From assembly GCA_903813345.2 (NCBI GenBank), contig CAIIXF020000002.1, positions 1,774,001-1,838,000 of the forward strand: a stretch of 64,000 nucleotides of DNA. Reading direction: 5' to 3'. The notes under the pieces are model-generated. The model had not been told where the DNA came from, made no database searches, and saw nothing but the letters and a program-made list of their open reading frames with translations. Source of the DNA: Owenia fusiformis (taxonomy: Eukaryota; Annelida; Polychaeta; Sabellida; Oweniidae). The position numbers and the translations under genes were made by a program. How positions within the stretch are numbered: the stretch's first letter is position 1; the number at the start of each line of letters is the position of its first letter. This document shows, piece by piece, positions 31,479 to 42,946 of the stretch.

Positions 31479-32746
31479 CTGTAATCAGACAGAAATATAA
31501 ATTGGTCACTTTCGTAAAATAGAACTCATGATATCTAAACAGTTCCTGTGTAACCTAAGCATGTATGTCGCCAACGACACAATTGTCAACCCCACCCATG
31601 CCTGATGTACTGTTATGTCCTTCGTCCCATAAGTGCAATAATATGATCGGGAATTATCCAAATAAATGAATTAAGATAGAATTAAAGCATTCCCCTTATC
31701 TAGTTCCACGCTTACTTCAGGGTAGGAGAAGAGTTCGACTACTTATTCCCCAACTCAATATTGAAGTATATGCAAAACATAACACAATATGATGAGCCTG
31801 CGCTGCCAAGGAGGGGACGGACAGAGCAGTTTACGATAATTTTGTCCATGAATCATTATAGTACACCAGGCTGTACAGAGCCCTGGAAAGTAAGTTGATT
31901 AAAAAATCAATCTCCGGCGTTCCAGTACAAAGTTAAACAAGACCTATCCTTACATTTGGCATTTTTCTATGCAAAAGTACACAAGATCTAATTAATAATA
32001 ATGCCTGGGTATTGGGAATTTCCAGTGTAACAGATCAGGCATGCCTTTATTCCAAGCTAGCATGAGTGATCTTTATAGTGTACCTATCCGTTGTGAGTTT
32101 GTGTAAACACAGTGGTAAATCACGTGATATCAACAATCACGAGACAAAAGGTTATTAAGTGCATATATTCGTACAATTTCCAAAGCATTCATTGCATTAG
32201 TTACATTAACAGACATGCCGAAGAAAAACATATACGAGTAGTACACAATAGCAGCATACTGCTTTCTATGCCATTGTAATTAACATCTAGCTTATAAGAT
32301 TTGGTGGCTAGTATTGATTCGTTTTATGAATGAATTTCAATAATGGCAGCCTGCCAGACAGTCGATGAGTTGAAACGTACATGCAGTCTGGCTTGAATTA
32401 CCTGTTTTTATAAGACATCCACTGCTTATCTCCGCCCAAATGATGCTACGATATCATTCAAATAGATTTCCTGTTTCCTTTCGAGTGATTTCAGTCAAGA
32501 ATAGCGTGGAGTCCAGACTTTAATGTACCAGACATACCGATGTCTGGACGGCCATGTTTGTTTTGCTTTGTAATGGGGGATTCCCCTTATTTAAATGATC
32601 TCGAAATCTATTGGTTTATGAATGCCACGTAATCGGTGCACTGACATTGATTGTGGCGCCGGCTGCCTAGTTCTTTGTATTGATATTAGAATATATGGCA
32701 TTGCTATACATTCCTATGGTTGATATGATCATACTATAGTACATAT
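31479..32746. other. Upstream region of the coiled-coil gene
   Basis: Should contain the leader exon and promoter of the minus-strand gene; I could not place a start site. No coding exon seen. Ends at a hAT-like MITE. Confidence 0.4.
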
Positions 32747-33008
32747 CAGGGGCGGATCTGGGAATCAACAAGGAGGGGGGCCAAAATTTCAAGTCAGAGA
32801 AAAAAACGCCCCTAAAACCCAAAGTGGGCCCAAATTTTGAGGCCCATTTTCTTCAAAATTTGGCCTAAAATTAAAAAATAAGGCCTTACAAGGCCCAGTA
32901 ATGACCAGAAAGGCCCACTTTTTGGGGCATGAAGGCCTTATTTGGCCCAAATTTTATTTTTGGGCCCCCAGCCCCCACCCCCCCCCCCCCCCCCCCTAAT
33001 CCGCCAGT
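32747..33008. mobile_element. hAT-like MITE with poly-C tract
   Basis: Ends CAGGGGCGGATCTGGG and the inverse of CACTGGCGGATTAGGGG, flanked by a short CATAT repeat on each side. The interior is built from short self-complementary blocks (GGCCCAAATTTT, AAGGCCTTA) and carries about twenty consecutive C near 32977-32996. CAGGGGCGGAT ends are typical of hAT-derived MITEs. The flanking repeat is shorter than the usual 8 bp, so the superfamily is tentative. Confidence 0.65.
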
Positions 33009-33913
33009 GCATATGCTGGTTGCAATCTGAACGGCATTCATTTGATTGAAACAATTAACAGTTTTTGCCCTAAACACTAATTTTACCCATAGCGCCGGAA
33101 TTTCGCCCGGTCAGTTTCGGCGTTGGTGCATTGGTGCTCTTCCATAATTAAATTGATAAGCTACGGTTTTAAAACATATGTTGAATCTATTCAAAATAAG
33201 GTATGATTTCGCAATCAGGAAATGATATATGATCTCTAAGACCAGTTCGGACTTCGCATGAACCGAATTATTTAACAGTAAGCAATATATATGCTTGTTA
33301 AAAATTGGAATCTCCTATTTATTCAATACTTGTTCATGCATGTGTACTCACCTGTTTCCCGGTAGTTGATCCGCGTGATATATTGCTTTGGAGTCTTCAG
33401 TAGTTGTCAAGCATGCCAGCATTTAGGGGAATCCCAAATCAGGAACGATTTAGCTGCCATCTATTATCAAACCAAACATGTTTAACTGTTTAATGCTTTG
33501 CTCAGTGTGATCTAATAGTATTGCCATCTATTGACGAACGTATAGTTTATATCGTCGTTTCACTTGCCTCAGAGTGATCTGATATTATCGCCATCTATTA
33601 ACAAACATAAATTCAAGTTATATGTTACATTTGGTATAGAATAGATATGAGGAGTGATCTGAAGACGATTAGACAAATATTGAAAAACAACTTTGCTTCC
33701 GAATACTCCAGGGATTTGAAGGATATTTAGACGTATGTATCTGACCTTATTCTGTTTAAATCACATGACAATCAATATAAAGTATTGACAAAAGTTATGG
33801 TTACTATGGTAACCATTGTCATGGGTATGGAGAGCAACATTAAGGGTTTACATGATGAATTATTGTTATACAACAAATAAAAACTTTTTGATGAGTGAAA
33901 ATGAATACAGGCC
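33009..33913. other. Intergenic, nothing recognised
   Basis: Contains a degenerate direct repeat (GCCATCTATTATCAAAC / GCCATCTATTGACGAAC / GCCATCTATTAACAAAC at about 33455, 33521 and 33591, spaced about 68 bp apart). No coding exon. Confidence 0.45.
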
Positions 33914-34496
33914 ACAGGGTGACAAAAAATGACATCCACCTTATGTTGCATAACTTCTTTGTCTATTAATATATATTTGGCACATTTAAAGTAGACATAG
34001 TGTAATTTAGCAACTTGAGAAATTTCAAATGTGCAGCTCAAGTGGGTCACATTTTATGAGCGTCACAACATTTGCTCTAAATGTCGTCCATTATTTTGCA
34101 GACACACGTGGATTCTTCACAAAACCCAGCTTTTGTAACATAACTTTGTGAATACTAATTATTTTGGCTTGTACTTTCAGGGAAATGAAGTCTATTCAAT
34201 TGAACACAAAATAATGTAGTTGTCATTGAAAAAATCTTTATAACTTATTACCAAAATTATGTTACACAAGGTTGGTGTATTTTTGTGTAAGATCCAGTTG
34301 TGCCAGCAAAAGAATAGACGACACCTTTTGAAACGCTCGTAAATGTGCATCTAGGTAAGCTAGTCATCTGACACTTTTTGTGGAGTTGCAAAATGGAGTG
34401 TAATTTTAGTGCATGGAAACACAAGTCAGAATATTTGCAGACAAAAAAGTTATAAAACATTATGCGGGTGGGTGTCATTTTTTGTGTCACGGAGTA
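33914..34496. mobile_element. MITE with Tc1/mariner-like ends
   Basis: Left end ACAGGGTGACAAAAAATGAC and right end, inverted, TACTCCGTGACACAAAAAAT-GACACCCACC. About 580 bp with no transposase. The ends share CAGGGTGACAAAAAA with the mariner copy at 23700, suggesting related transposase recognition. Confidence 0.75.
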
Positions 34497-34931
34497 TGTC
34501 AAATGTTGAAGTTGCTTGTCACTTTTTATTATGTATTCACTAACAAAAACTCACGAAACCACAACTGTACATCTGAGAGGAATATCCGACCAGAATCTGG
34601 ATCAGCTGGTGTCTGCAGTGAACACTTCCCAGGGCCTCCTTCAAGCGATGCCTACTTTAAGCACCTCATGAAGGCAGATCTGCAACCAGGTTCACTTTTC
34701 AAAAAATTCCAAGGAGGTTCACTTACAACTTTGGCCAAAAATCACTTGAACAATTATCAGAATGATGAACAACTGCATGATTTTGAAAGAACATTTGGCA
34801 AGGGCGTCGGAGGCCAGAGGATTATCCCCGAGTTCAAATCCCCGAGCCTCCCCCCCCTCCCCCCTCCTAAGACTACGGGCATGTCTTATGAAGATGGTTC
34901 AGGAAGTGAGTCCAAAAAGGATAATTTGTAA
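34497..34931 (+). other. Possible degraded coding remnant
   Basis: A plus frame from the end of the MITE to 34931 contains VCSEHFPGPPSSDAYFKHL and LNNYQNDEQLHDFERTFGKG. The composition is protein-like, and base composition is less AT-rich than the flanks. An overlapping frame (GISDQNLDQLVSAVNTSQGL) looks equally plausible over part of it. I cannot assign a family and see no splice model, so this may be an old pseudogene or transposon remnant. Confidence 0.3.
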
Positions 34932-36409
34932 CTGCACATCAGACTAATCTAATATCAAATATATCGTCTCTCTTAAGTTACGTTGACCTATTTGATCTTG
35001 AAAAAATCCGAATAAAATGTGTAAAACATAATATTTTAAGATTTCATCGTATCTTCTTATCTTGTCATGTTTACATTTCGTTTTGGATTCCGGCTTTTTA
35101 TTTACTCGAGTCTGTGTGGTTTGCTTGCTTTCAGCGGTATGTTAGAACCAATTAGTTTTTGATTTATTATATCTGTTGCCCTGTAAAAAGAAAAGGGAAT
35201 TTAATAGAAAATAACAAACTGAACAAAAAGTATAACGATATCAGATTATGATTTTCTACACTACAGCCTGTAGTGACAAAGGGGGGTGCGGTCGCACCCA
35301 TCGCACCCCCCCCCCCACATCTGACGGCCCTGACAGGTTAAGTTATAATTTGTTATTTTATGCCCAATTATTCTAATCTGATGATTAATCAGAATATAAG
35401 AATCTTATTTTAAATGAGAATTCTTCTCTTAAAAGAGCGTCGTGAATATTACTTAAATATGGTATTTGTTTGTTAAATATGTAGTATTTTTTGTTAAATA
35501 TATGGTATTTTTAGTTAAATATATGGTATTGGTATACGGACCCTATAAAACATTCTAAAGTGAGTAAGCAGCCAACTTTTGCACATTGATTATTGACGGT
35601 TTTTTCGTTGCTCTATGTATTAAGAAGTAAAGAAAAGTTTTCGCTTGTTATCTACATTGAATACACTGGCAATCGTTCCACCTGGTACGAATCTGCAAAT
35701 CTACAGAATTCCGTTGTGTATCATAATAAACAAACAAAGTTTTAATGAAGTTGTAGGCTGGCAGCAAACTTTTTTCTTTATTTTGACTTAGTATATTCTA
35801 AAAAGAAAAGTCGTGGAAACGACTATTCTTGCTCTACTGAAAATGTGTTACTAGGTTAACTACACAATGCTTTATACCCTGCGTGCAGAGTCTAGTTAAA
35901 CTACAAAGTGAAGTCAAACGAATGCAAAGGGTAAATGCTATACATGTTCTGCCATTAGTACATTTTGACTTTAATTAGCTCTACAGCTTTTAATTCTTGG
36001 CTCGGTTTCAAATCTAAAAAATCTGGGGAAAGGGGGGGGGGGGCGGTCGCTCGTCGCAGAAGTTCATTGATTTAATTGATCTGCGGTCGACGCACGGCCG
36101 TCGTACAACAATTGTGACTGGGGTGTTACATACAGTATCCAGACAACATGTAAACTAGTATGTTACGTAACGATATAGAACGAGGGACGTTTTACAAGGA
36201 AACTTTGACCGATTAAGAATTAACGATTCCATTGGCGTTCGATCAATACATCACCGGGCATTGACCCACTTTGCCAAAACAGCAGGCCCTTTAAGCATGT
36301 TTGCTTTAAAAAGAGTTAAGACGCTTAACTTATAAATCTATCAAGTATATCAATAACAAGGTCTTATATGGGAAATAAATACTTGTTTAGTGTAGCTCTT
36401 ACGATTCAG
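34932..36409. other. Gene-free, with dispersed repeat fragments
   Basis: Contains poly-C/G tracts (about 35281-35320 and 36030-36045) inside GTCGCACCC...GCACCCCCC and similar repeat fragments. A TACCCTGCGTGCAGAGTCTA block near 35876 recurs at about 45551, and a GGTATTTxTxGTTAAATAT tandem occurs at 35459-35530. No exon seen. Confidence 0.45.
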
Positions 36410-37159
36410 TACAGGGTGTTCGAATTGTTGGAGTCGAGTAAAAAGCTATATTAACGAATATGAGTGCAGATATCGCATACTCTTGTTACTATTCATACGT
36501 GTACCTATCGTATCATTAGATAGACTTTGCAACTAACGTATAAGGGAGTTTAAGCTTGCATATAAAATCGAAATGCCAACTTATCTATGACCAATCGCAT
36601 ACAAATGCATCGTTAAGATATTTCCGTTCGCGTTTAGGTTGTGAAAAACATTGCAAGCTTAAACTCCTTTTTTTACGTGTAGACGATTTATAAGAATATC
36701 ATACTTATGGACGTCTTGAGCTGCGTAATCAAACGCTCCATTCGTTATGAGTTACATAAGGGAATGATAAACATGTCATAAAATCGTAAAATCAAGATTG
36801 AGACATATAAATAACTGAGTTAATCGGAGATTATTTATAGAACTGTGCTCGATGAAGTTGTGTATTTGAAAAAGGTGATTCGATTGCGGGACACCATTTT
36901 AATGTGAAGATTCTGTAATTTGAGTTTGATTCTTATTGTTATACTCATTCAGACGTGTATTTAAACGGAGTTTTTTCACAAACATACTTCAAACTATGTT
37001 CCACGCTATATTTTAAAATGAACGTTTTAATTAACATCATTCAAATAATCAAACACTTCTAGCTATTATATTTTAACTTAAATCCACTTTAACTTTTTGC
37101 TAACTGTACATTATCATACAATTTTTATTTTTATTTCCATCATTTTGGGACACCCTGTA
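36410..37159. mobile_element. Tc1/mariner-like MITE, about 750 bp
   Basis: Ends TACAGGGTGTTCGAATTG and, inverted, TACAGGGTGTCCCAAAATG, bounded by TA-containing flanks. Only the outer nine or ten bases match well, so the call is tentative. Inside is a perfect 16-bp inverted repeat (GGAGTTTAAGCTTGCA, 36545-36560 and 36652-36667). Confidence 0.55.
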
Positions 37160-40100
37160 CTTATTGTATTTACCACTCGTTTCATTTAGAATAAGCTGAG
37201 TTAAGAAAGAGAGAACGTCTGGTCTGCAATGAGGCCAATCTGAAAGGTCGAAAACATGTTTTTATGAAAAACGGGAGTGATAAACAAAATTGCAATAATA
37301 ATGAGTATATAAAAGGATTTACCTGAACCTATTTGGATCAAATGATGAAATAAAAGAATTATTAATAATCTGAAATCAGATTTTCATTATTGTGGTTCAA
37401 TTGAGCCAGACGCTTCGGAATCTGCGTTGGCACAAATTGAAAAGAGTTAACAAACACATCACAAAACGATTTACCCTGGGTAGTTGTGCATTGTACATCG
37501 AGCAGAATTGCAGAATTTGCGTCGGCACTCGCTGGCAATTGTACAATACAGGATTTTAACGAACCTGTTGATTAAAGAGATCCGCGGGATGGTATTATTC
37601 TAGGAGGAAGCATAGCTGAGAGCGGTAGCATTTTATTATCGATGCAGGTAAGAGTAAGTTAAATACAGATTAGAGTTATTAAAGTAGTTAATAAAGGTAA
37701 AGATGAGTGATGCTTCGCAGCGTATAATCACAAATAAGTGACAGATTGCGTATGAATACACTGTAGCTCATATGAATGGAAAAAACAACTTATTTTGAAT
37801 TTATTAATGAAAGAGCTTTTAGAGAAGTTTTTTTTAAATCTAGTTTTTATGGAGATAAAACTGACCGTTATCAAGGAATAGGATGTATGCTCCATCCCGG
37901 TGTAATAGTAAATATTGATCTAGCATTTATTATCCGGATTTTACGTTTACGTTAACGTCCTAGTTCTTTAATAAACGTTATTTTTCTCCATTAACCATTA
38001 GACATTTCACATATCAGAATGTATCAGATGTATATCAATATAGAACAATGTAAAACTTGGCAAAATGTTAAAAAGCCCTGGTAGCCAAATGCAACGGTTT
38101 GGTCCGCAACCGCATATGGCCGAATACTTCAACTCCAACATTATCCCCAAACCCTTGCCCTATCCCTTCACTCCAGTCCTAAAGCTTAGGAAAAATCGAA
38201 ATTTCGCTCGGACGTCTCCGTTTGCGTAGCAAAGATGTAGCTGGAGATTGCCGAAGATTTTCTTTCCAAACGAAGTTGGCCGAGGGTACCACGAATGTGA
38301 AGAGGACGTCTCTAATTGGTCAAAAAGAGAGGCTGGGCATTCTCCGTCAGATTGAATCGGCGAAATTCGGTTGTATGGCGTACCTTCGTATGGCTTACCT
38401 TCGGCTGCATGGCCCAACCTCGATTGAATGGAAAATATGCTGTCCCCTTCTTGTAGCCAAGCCGTTGAGTCTACTATATACGTTATCAAAATAAACGTAA
38501 AGTTACTTTTTCCACTCAATGAAATTAACCGATGCTTCGAATGAATCCATTGTTCCATTTATATGAGCAACGGTGTATACTTAACTAAGAAATATCTTGT
38601 AATACATTTACTGATACATCATTAATGCGAAACCTCTCAAGGTAGGCTCAAATTAACTATCATAGCTTAAGTGAAGAAAATACTCTGGGGGTAATATGAG
38701 AATACTACATGTAAGCAATACTATCAATCGCGGAAACGGAAGGCATACGTACAGCACAATATCATAAAATGGTAAGTACTGCCAAATTCATTCCAGATTG
38801 AATCTATGTTATGTGCCATCTAGTACTAGAATTTGATTTACCTAGATCTACGTCAACATTCTCGTTTAGATTTCAAAGCTCCCTCTTCTTTCCGTGATTT
38901 GGCCAAGCAGAGCTTTATTCTTACATGGAGACCGATTCTTGAAATTTGAGCGTTTGAAGCTTGTTTCCTTTTTTCATTTGGACTAATTTTGGCTTGGTGT
39001 TTAGGACGTTCCTTCATTGGGGAATGGTGGTATATATAATTGCACATTAACCTATTTATAGGAAGGTTTATTAACCATTCACGAGAGAGGCAAACCTATT
39101 ATAACGACTCTCAGTAAAGAACAAAGAGGCGTGACGATACTCATTTCTGAGTGTTATACCTATTGTGTCGATGGCATTCTCCCCAGGACTCGTTAATGCA
39201 CTGTAGCTATGATGAATGTACCTGCTGATCTCATTTTAAGATTGAACTGAAAAAATAAAATAAAAATGGTATTCGATTTTATTCAAATATCTACAATTTA
39301 GGCTCACGGAAATTTTTTATCTAAGCCAATGGATATATAACATTTTAGACGACATACCGTCACGACATACAGTATCGTCACAGCAATTATCATATATTAA
39401 TAAACCACTGTGATATTCCTATCTCTCTGATTGGTTCATGTCATACACGTGACTAAAAATAAAAAGCGATATTCAACGGAATGCGTGCCTTCCGTTGAAT
39501 ATCAAATGATATTCACCAGTTACGACTTAGTCCAGTGCAACTTTTATTTTATATGTCCCCGGGAGTATATTGCTATGATTTATATAATTAGACATCAAAA
39601 TTTTGATGTTCCATTAATGTCAGTACGAAATATAACAGTGTATAATAAAACAAATATTTATTTCTATTTCCGGTGAATACCTGTGACACTTTCACAAGAT
39701 GATATTCCAATAGCACGAAAATATCTTAAATTGAAGCTTGTGTATCTCTGTATCAGGGAAAGATAATAATTAATCGTGCAAAAAATGTGTGACATAAACA
39801 ACAAAAAATGTACGAGGTTTTACAAATGAAAGGAAACCACAACATGAAATTATTTAAAACGTGCAATTCTCAGTATTGGAAATAATGACATCCTTATTTG
39901 ACATTACAGTACTGCTAGTCTAGTTTAATCAAAACTACTCCCCAATGAGACCCTCAGTATTGTGATGGAACATGGCGTATTGACCTTAAATGACAGCTTC
40001 AATCACATTGAACGTAAGGGCGACACGATAACACGCCGTATAACGCAAGTGGATCTCATTTGCAAAGCTGAGATAATGGTAAAAGTAACAGTATTTACTG

Positions 40101-40708
40101 CAAATCCGCCTTACTTAATTAATGATTCGCACGATAATACCGAACGACTGACAAATTGGTTTCGAACTTTCGATTCAATTTATTTCCGCGAAGATAAAAG
40201 ATGTACACACATTACTTCTACTTTAAGCTTTCTTTCAAGAAGCAAGATTTATCGGGAAAAGATAAAAAAAAGTGTTTCTGACTGTGTGATGAAAGGAAGA
40301 AACAATAACAGAACTGCAGAACGTATTATATTTCTGGTACTGACAGGGTTAGTCAGAGCAAATTGAAACGGTGAATTTCAGAATTTCGACAATAATTAAT
40401 GACGAACTTATCGTGAAGCAGATGAGAGAAGCACAAAATAAGAATGCAAAATGAAGTAGTGAAAAGTAGTCTGAATTGAGTCGGTGAAACAGTATCTTTC
40501 CTAATTGATATTATTTAGATGGTACATGGGTGCAATTGATTGATCCCAAATAAACCAATTTATTGTAAAGTACTCAGTGTATATCAAAACTAGCGTAGCC
40601 AATATGAGGCAAAAGAGGAAACTGTCTCACCAAAATGTTGTAGTAAAATATTTTTCAGACTGAAACTGTGAACATTTTGCGATATAGTAGTATAATACTC
40701 CATTTAGT
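37160..40708. other. Gene-poor region
   Basis: No splice-bounded or domain-bearing exon recognised. Items noted: a less AT-rich block at 38160-38510 with frames on both strands but no domain; a perfect hairpin at 39468-39503; and an isolated 134-codon plus frame at 39962-40366 with no signal peptide, domain or splice support, which could be chance. Confidence 0.4.
39468..39503. repeat. Perfect 14-bp hairpin
   Basis: GATATTCAACGGAA (39468-39481), an 8-base loop, then TTCCGTTGAATATC (39490-39503), with no mismatch. Function unknown; it may be the centre of a small MITE. Confidence 0.85.
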
Positions 40709-41192
40709 TTAAGTTTTGCCTCGCCTATTCAAGTTTTACCTCGCCTATTCAAGTTTTACCTCGCATATATAAGTTTTACCTTGCATATATAAGTTTTACC
40801 TCGCATATATAAGTTTTGGGTCGCATATTTAAGTTTTGTCAAGCATATTTAAGTTTAACCTCGCATATTTAAGTTTTGCCTCGCCTATTTAAGTTTTACC
40901 TCGCATATTTAAGTTTTGCCTCGCCTATTTAAGTTTTACCTCTTCTATTTAAGAATGTCTCGCCTATTTACGTTTTGCTTCGTATATTTGAGTCATGTCT
41001 CGCCTATTTAAGTTTTGCCTCGCCTATTTAAGTTATGTCTCGCCTATTTAAGTTTTGCCTCGCCTATTTAAGTTTTGTCTCGCCTATTTAAGTTTAGTCT
41101 CGCTTAATTGAGTTTTGCTTCGTATGTTTAAGTTTTGCCTCGCCTATTTAAGTTTTGCCTCGCTTAAATGAGTTTTGCCTCGCCTGTTTATG
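40709..41192. repeat. 20-bp minisatellite (AAGTTTTGCCTCGCCTATTT)
   Basis: About 24 contiguous units of AAGTTTTGCCTCGCCTATTT with variants (ACC/GCC/GTC; CATAT/CTATT). Variants cluster along the array (CATATAT types on the left, CTATTTA types on the right), as expected from local unit duplication. Confidence 0.95.
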
Positions 41193-41785
41193 AATCCTGT
41201 CTTTGCTCATACACCTGCTCTATCTTGTTTAAGTAATATCTACAAACCATGTAGGAGTCCGTGATTATATGTACGTTGCCCGGTATTATACTCATAAATC
41301 ACGTATTAATATCAATTATCATTTCATGAAACAGATAACGATCGTTGATTAATGGCAAGTGAATGTTGTAACTTGCTGTTGAATAACTAATATTGTGCTC
41401 AGTAGCTACTGGTTTCAACAACTGGTTAGCCTGGCAGATGTATACATGTTAACTTCAGTATTTTTCCAGTGTAATATAGATTATAGTTCCAATGGTTTTT
41501 TCGTCCCCTTCTTTGAGGACCTTACTGGCTCTACAAGAATGCAAGGGTTTTAATTATAGATCAAGGAAAATGACAATATAAGCTAGGACCGACATACATG
41601 TCGCAAGTAATAACCCATATTACGATATTCGACATGCTACCTGCCTATCGGTAACATCGGAATACCAATAGGCGTATTTTATTGGAGAACGAGTTGAAGG
41701 GCGAATCACTGTTTCCGCAAAAGTAAGCTAAGCAGAACCATATGCATTAGTCTTTTAATAATGACGTACAATTTGTTTTTTCCAG
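41193..41785. other. Upstream region of the disordered-protein gene
   Basis: Probably contains a leader exon or intron, since an acceptor (TTTTTTCCAG) sits at 41785. No start site or upstream coding exon recognised. Confidence 0.4.
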
Positions 41786-41833
41786 AACGCTTACAATCAA
41801 CGCTGATTTCTGCGCCTTGCCTGGCACTCAATG

Positions 41834-42946
41834 ATGAAGAATCTGGACAAACAGAGAGAAAATACAACAGAAACTAAGATATCAGAAACTCGATCGGGAA
41901 AAATCGACACGGTTATATCCGAAGACCGAATCGGGAATTACTTCTATCGTGTTTTAAATACGCAACCGACAGGCTTGAAGAAATCCGTGATGGAAAATCG
42001 TGATATGGAGAAACAGTTAATGGAGAGTATTGACCAATTGGATACCGAACGCAGTCGAATTATGATGAAGTTTGATAAGGAGCGAGAGGCGATTCGCGCA
42101 AGGTTGAAGGACATGGCCATTGGATCAAATAGCAAACGTAATGACAGTATGAGCGCACCTACAGCGGCAGATAAACCTGATGGATATGAAGATACTTCAA
42201 TTGAGGATATTAACATCCTATCGTTGAAAGATACCAAGGATGACACGCGGTTATCAGCTCTTAGACAAAAACTTAAAAGTAAGCAGGCGAAGTCACTGGA
42301 AAACCTCTACGTACAGAGAGAGGACTCTGGTATTGCTCCACTAATTTTAAACAGGCATAAAAGTCTAGAAAGTTTAATGTCAAGTACATCACATGATAAA
42401 CTACCATTCCAGAGAGGAAACCAGATTCCATTAAAGTTTTCTCCCAGGAATAGACAGACTCAAAAAGGAGGAAAACTACCTCCAATTATGAAAATGAATC
42501 TTCGGGGAAGCTTCGACCAATTGGATTCCATTATTGAATCGGATGATGAGATAGACGTTCCGCGTCGGAGGGCCATCAGTTTTGGTGCGGTCGAGGGCGG
42601 AATTAAGCGACCACGACGCCGTCTTATCATTCCTGATATTATAGTACAGGACTTCGAGGCTCTCGCTCCAGATGACGAAAAATCAAGAAGTTTGGACGAC
42701 GTTCAAATCTTACCCAAAACCAATATTCACAGAATGGGTACGAATAAAATCAATATGACATCTTCGACTTGGCAAAATGAAAAAGACGACAATGCAACAA
42801 GTACCACCTCGCCGACGTTCAATAGAAACAGTTCAACTCCCACTCTGCCTCCAATTAATGCGAATTCTGCTATGGCTGAAAATGAATCGAAACGTTCACA
42901 TAACACGCAGTTTTCAAATGATGATACAATAAAAATGCCACCCTGA
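41834..42946 (+). CDS. Disordered basic/Ser-rich protein with short coiled coil
   Basis: A single coding exon of 370-371 codons ending in a stop, preceded by a strong acceptor (TTTGTTTTTTCCAG at 41785), so the 5'UTR is split. Either of two adjacent ATGs (41831 or 41834) may start it. The family was not recognised. Residues about 55-95 form a coiled coil (NRDMEKQLMESIDQLDTERS). The rest is low-complexity Ser/Asn/Lys and probably disordered, with two related KSLENL / KSLESLMSS motifs. A basic patch, PRRRAISFGAVEGGIKRPRR, contains R-A-I-S-F, which fits the RVxF-type docking motif of protein phosphatase 1. No signal peptide or membrane segment. A PP1-regulatory or cytoskeletal linker is possible; this is inference from a short motif. 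A poly(A) signal is at about 43961. Confidence 0.7.
   Translation: MKNLDKQRENTTETKISETRSGKIDTVISEDRIGNYFYRVLNTQPTGLKKSVMENRDMEKQLMESIDQLDTERSRIMMKFDKEREAIRARLKDMAIGSNSKRNDSMSAPTAADKPDGYEDTSIEDINILSLKDTKDDTRLSALRQKLKSKQAKSLENLYVQREDSGIAPLILNRHKSLESLMSSTSHDKLPFQRGNQIPLKFSPRNRQTQKGGKLPPIMKMNLRGSFDQLDSIIESDDEIDVPRRRAISFGAVEGGIKRPRRRLIIPDIIVQDFEALAPDDEKSRSLDDVQILPKTNIHRMGTNKINMTSSTWQNEKDDNATSTTSPTFNRNSSTPTLPPINANSAMAENESKRSHNTQFSNDDTIKMPP

Noticed and set aside
39962-40366. 134-codon plus frame as a gene
   Set aside because: No signal, domain, repeat, splice signal or promoter; length is within chance for 64 kb of sequence. Kept only as a note in the region entry.
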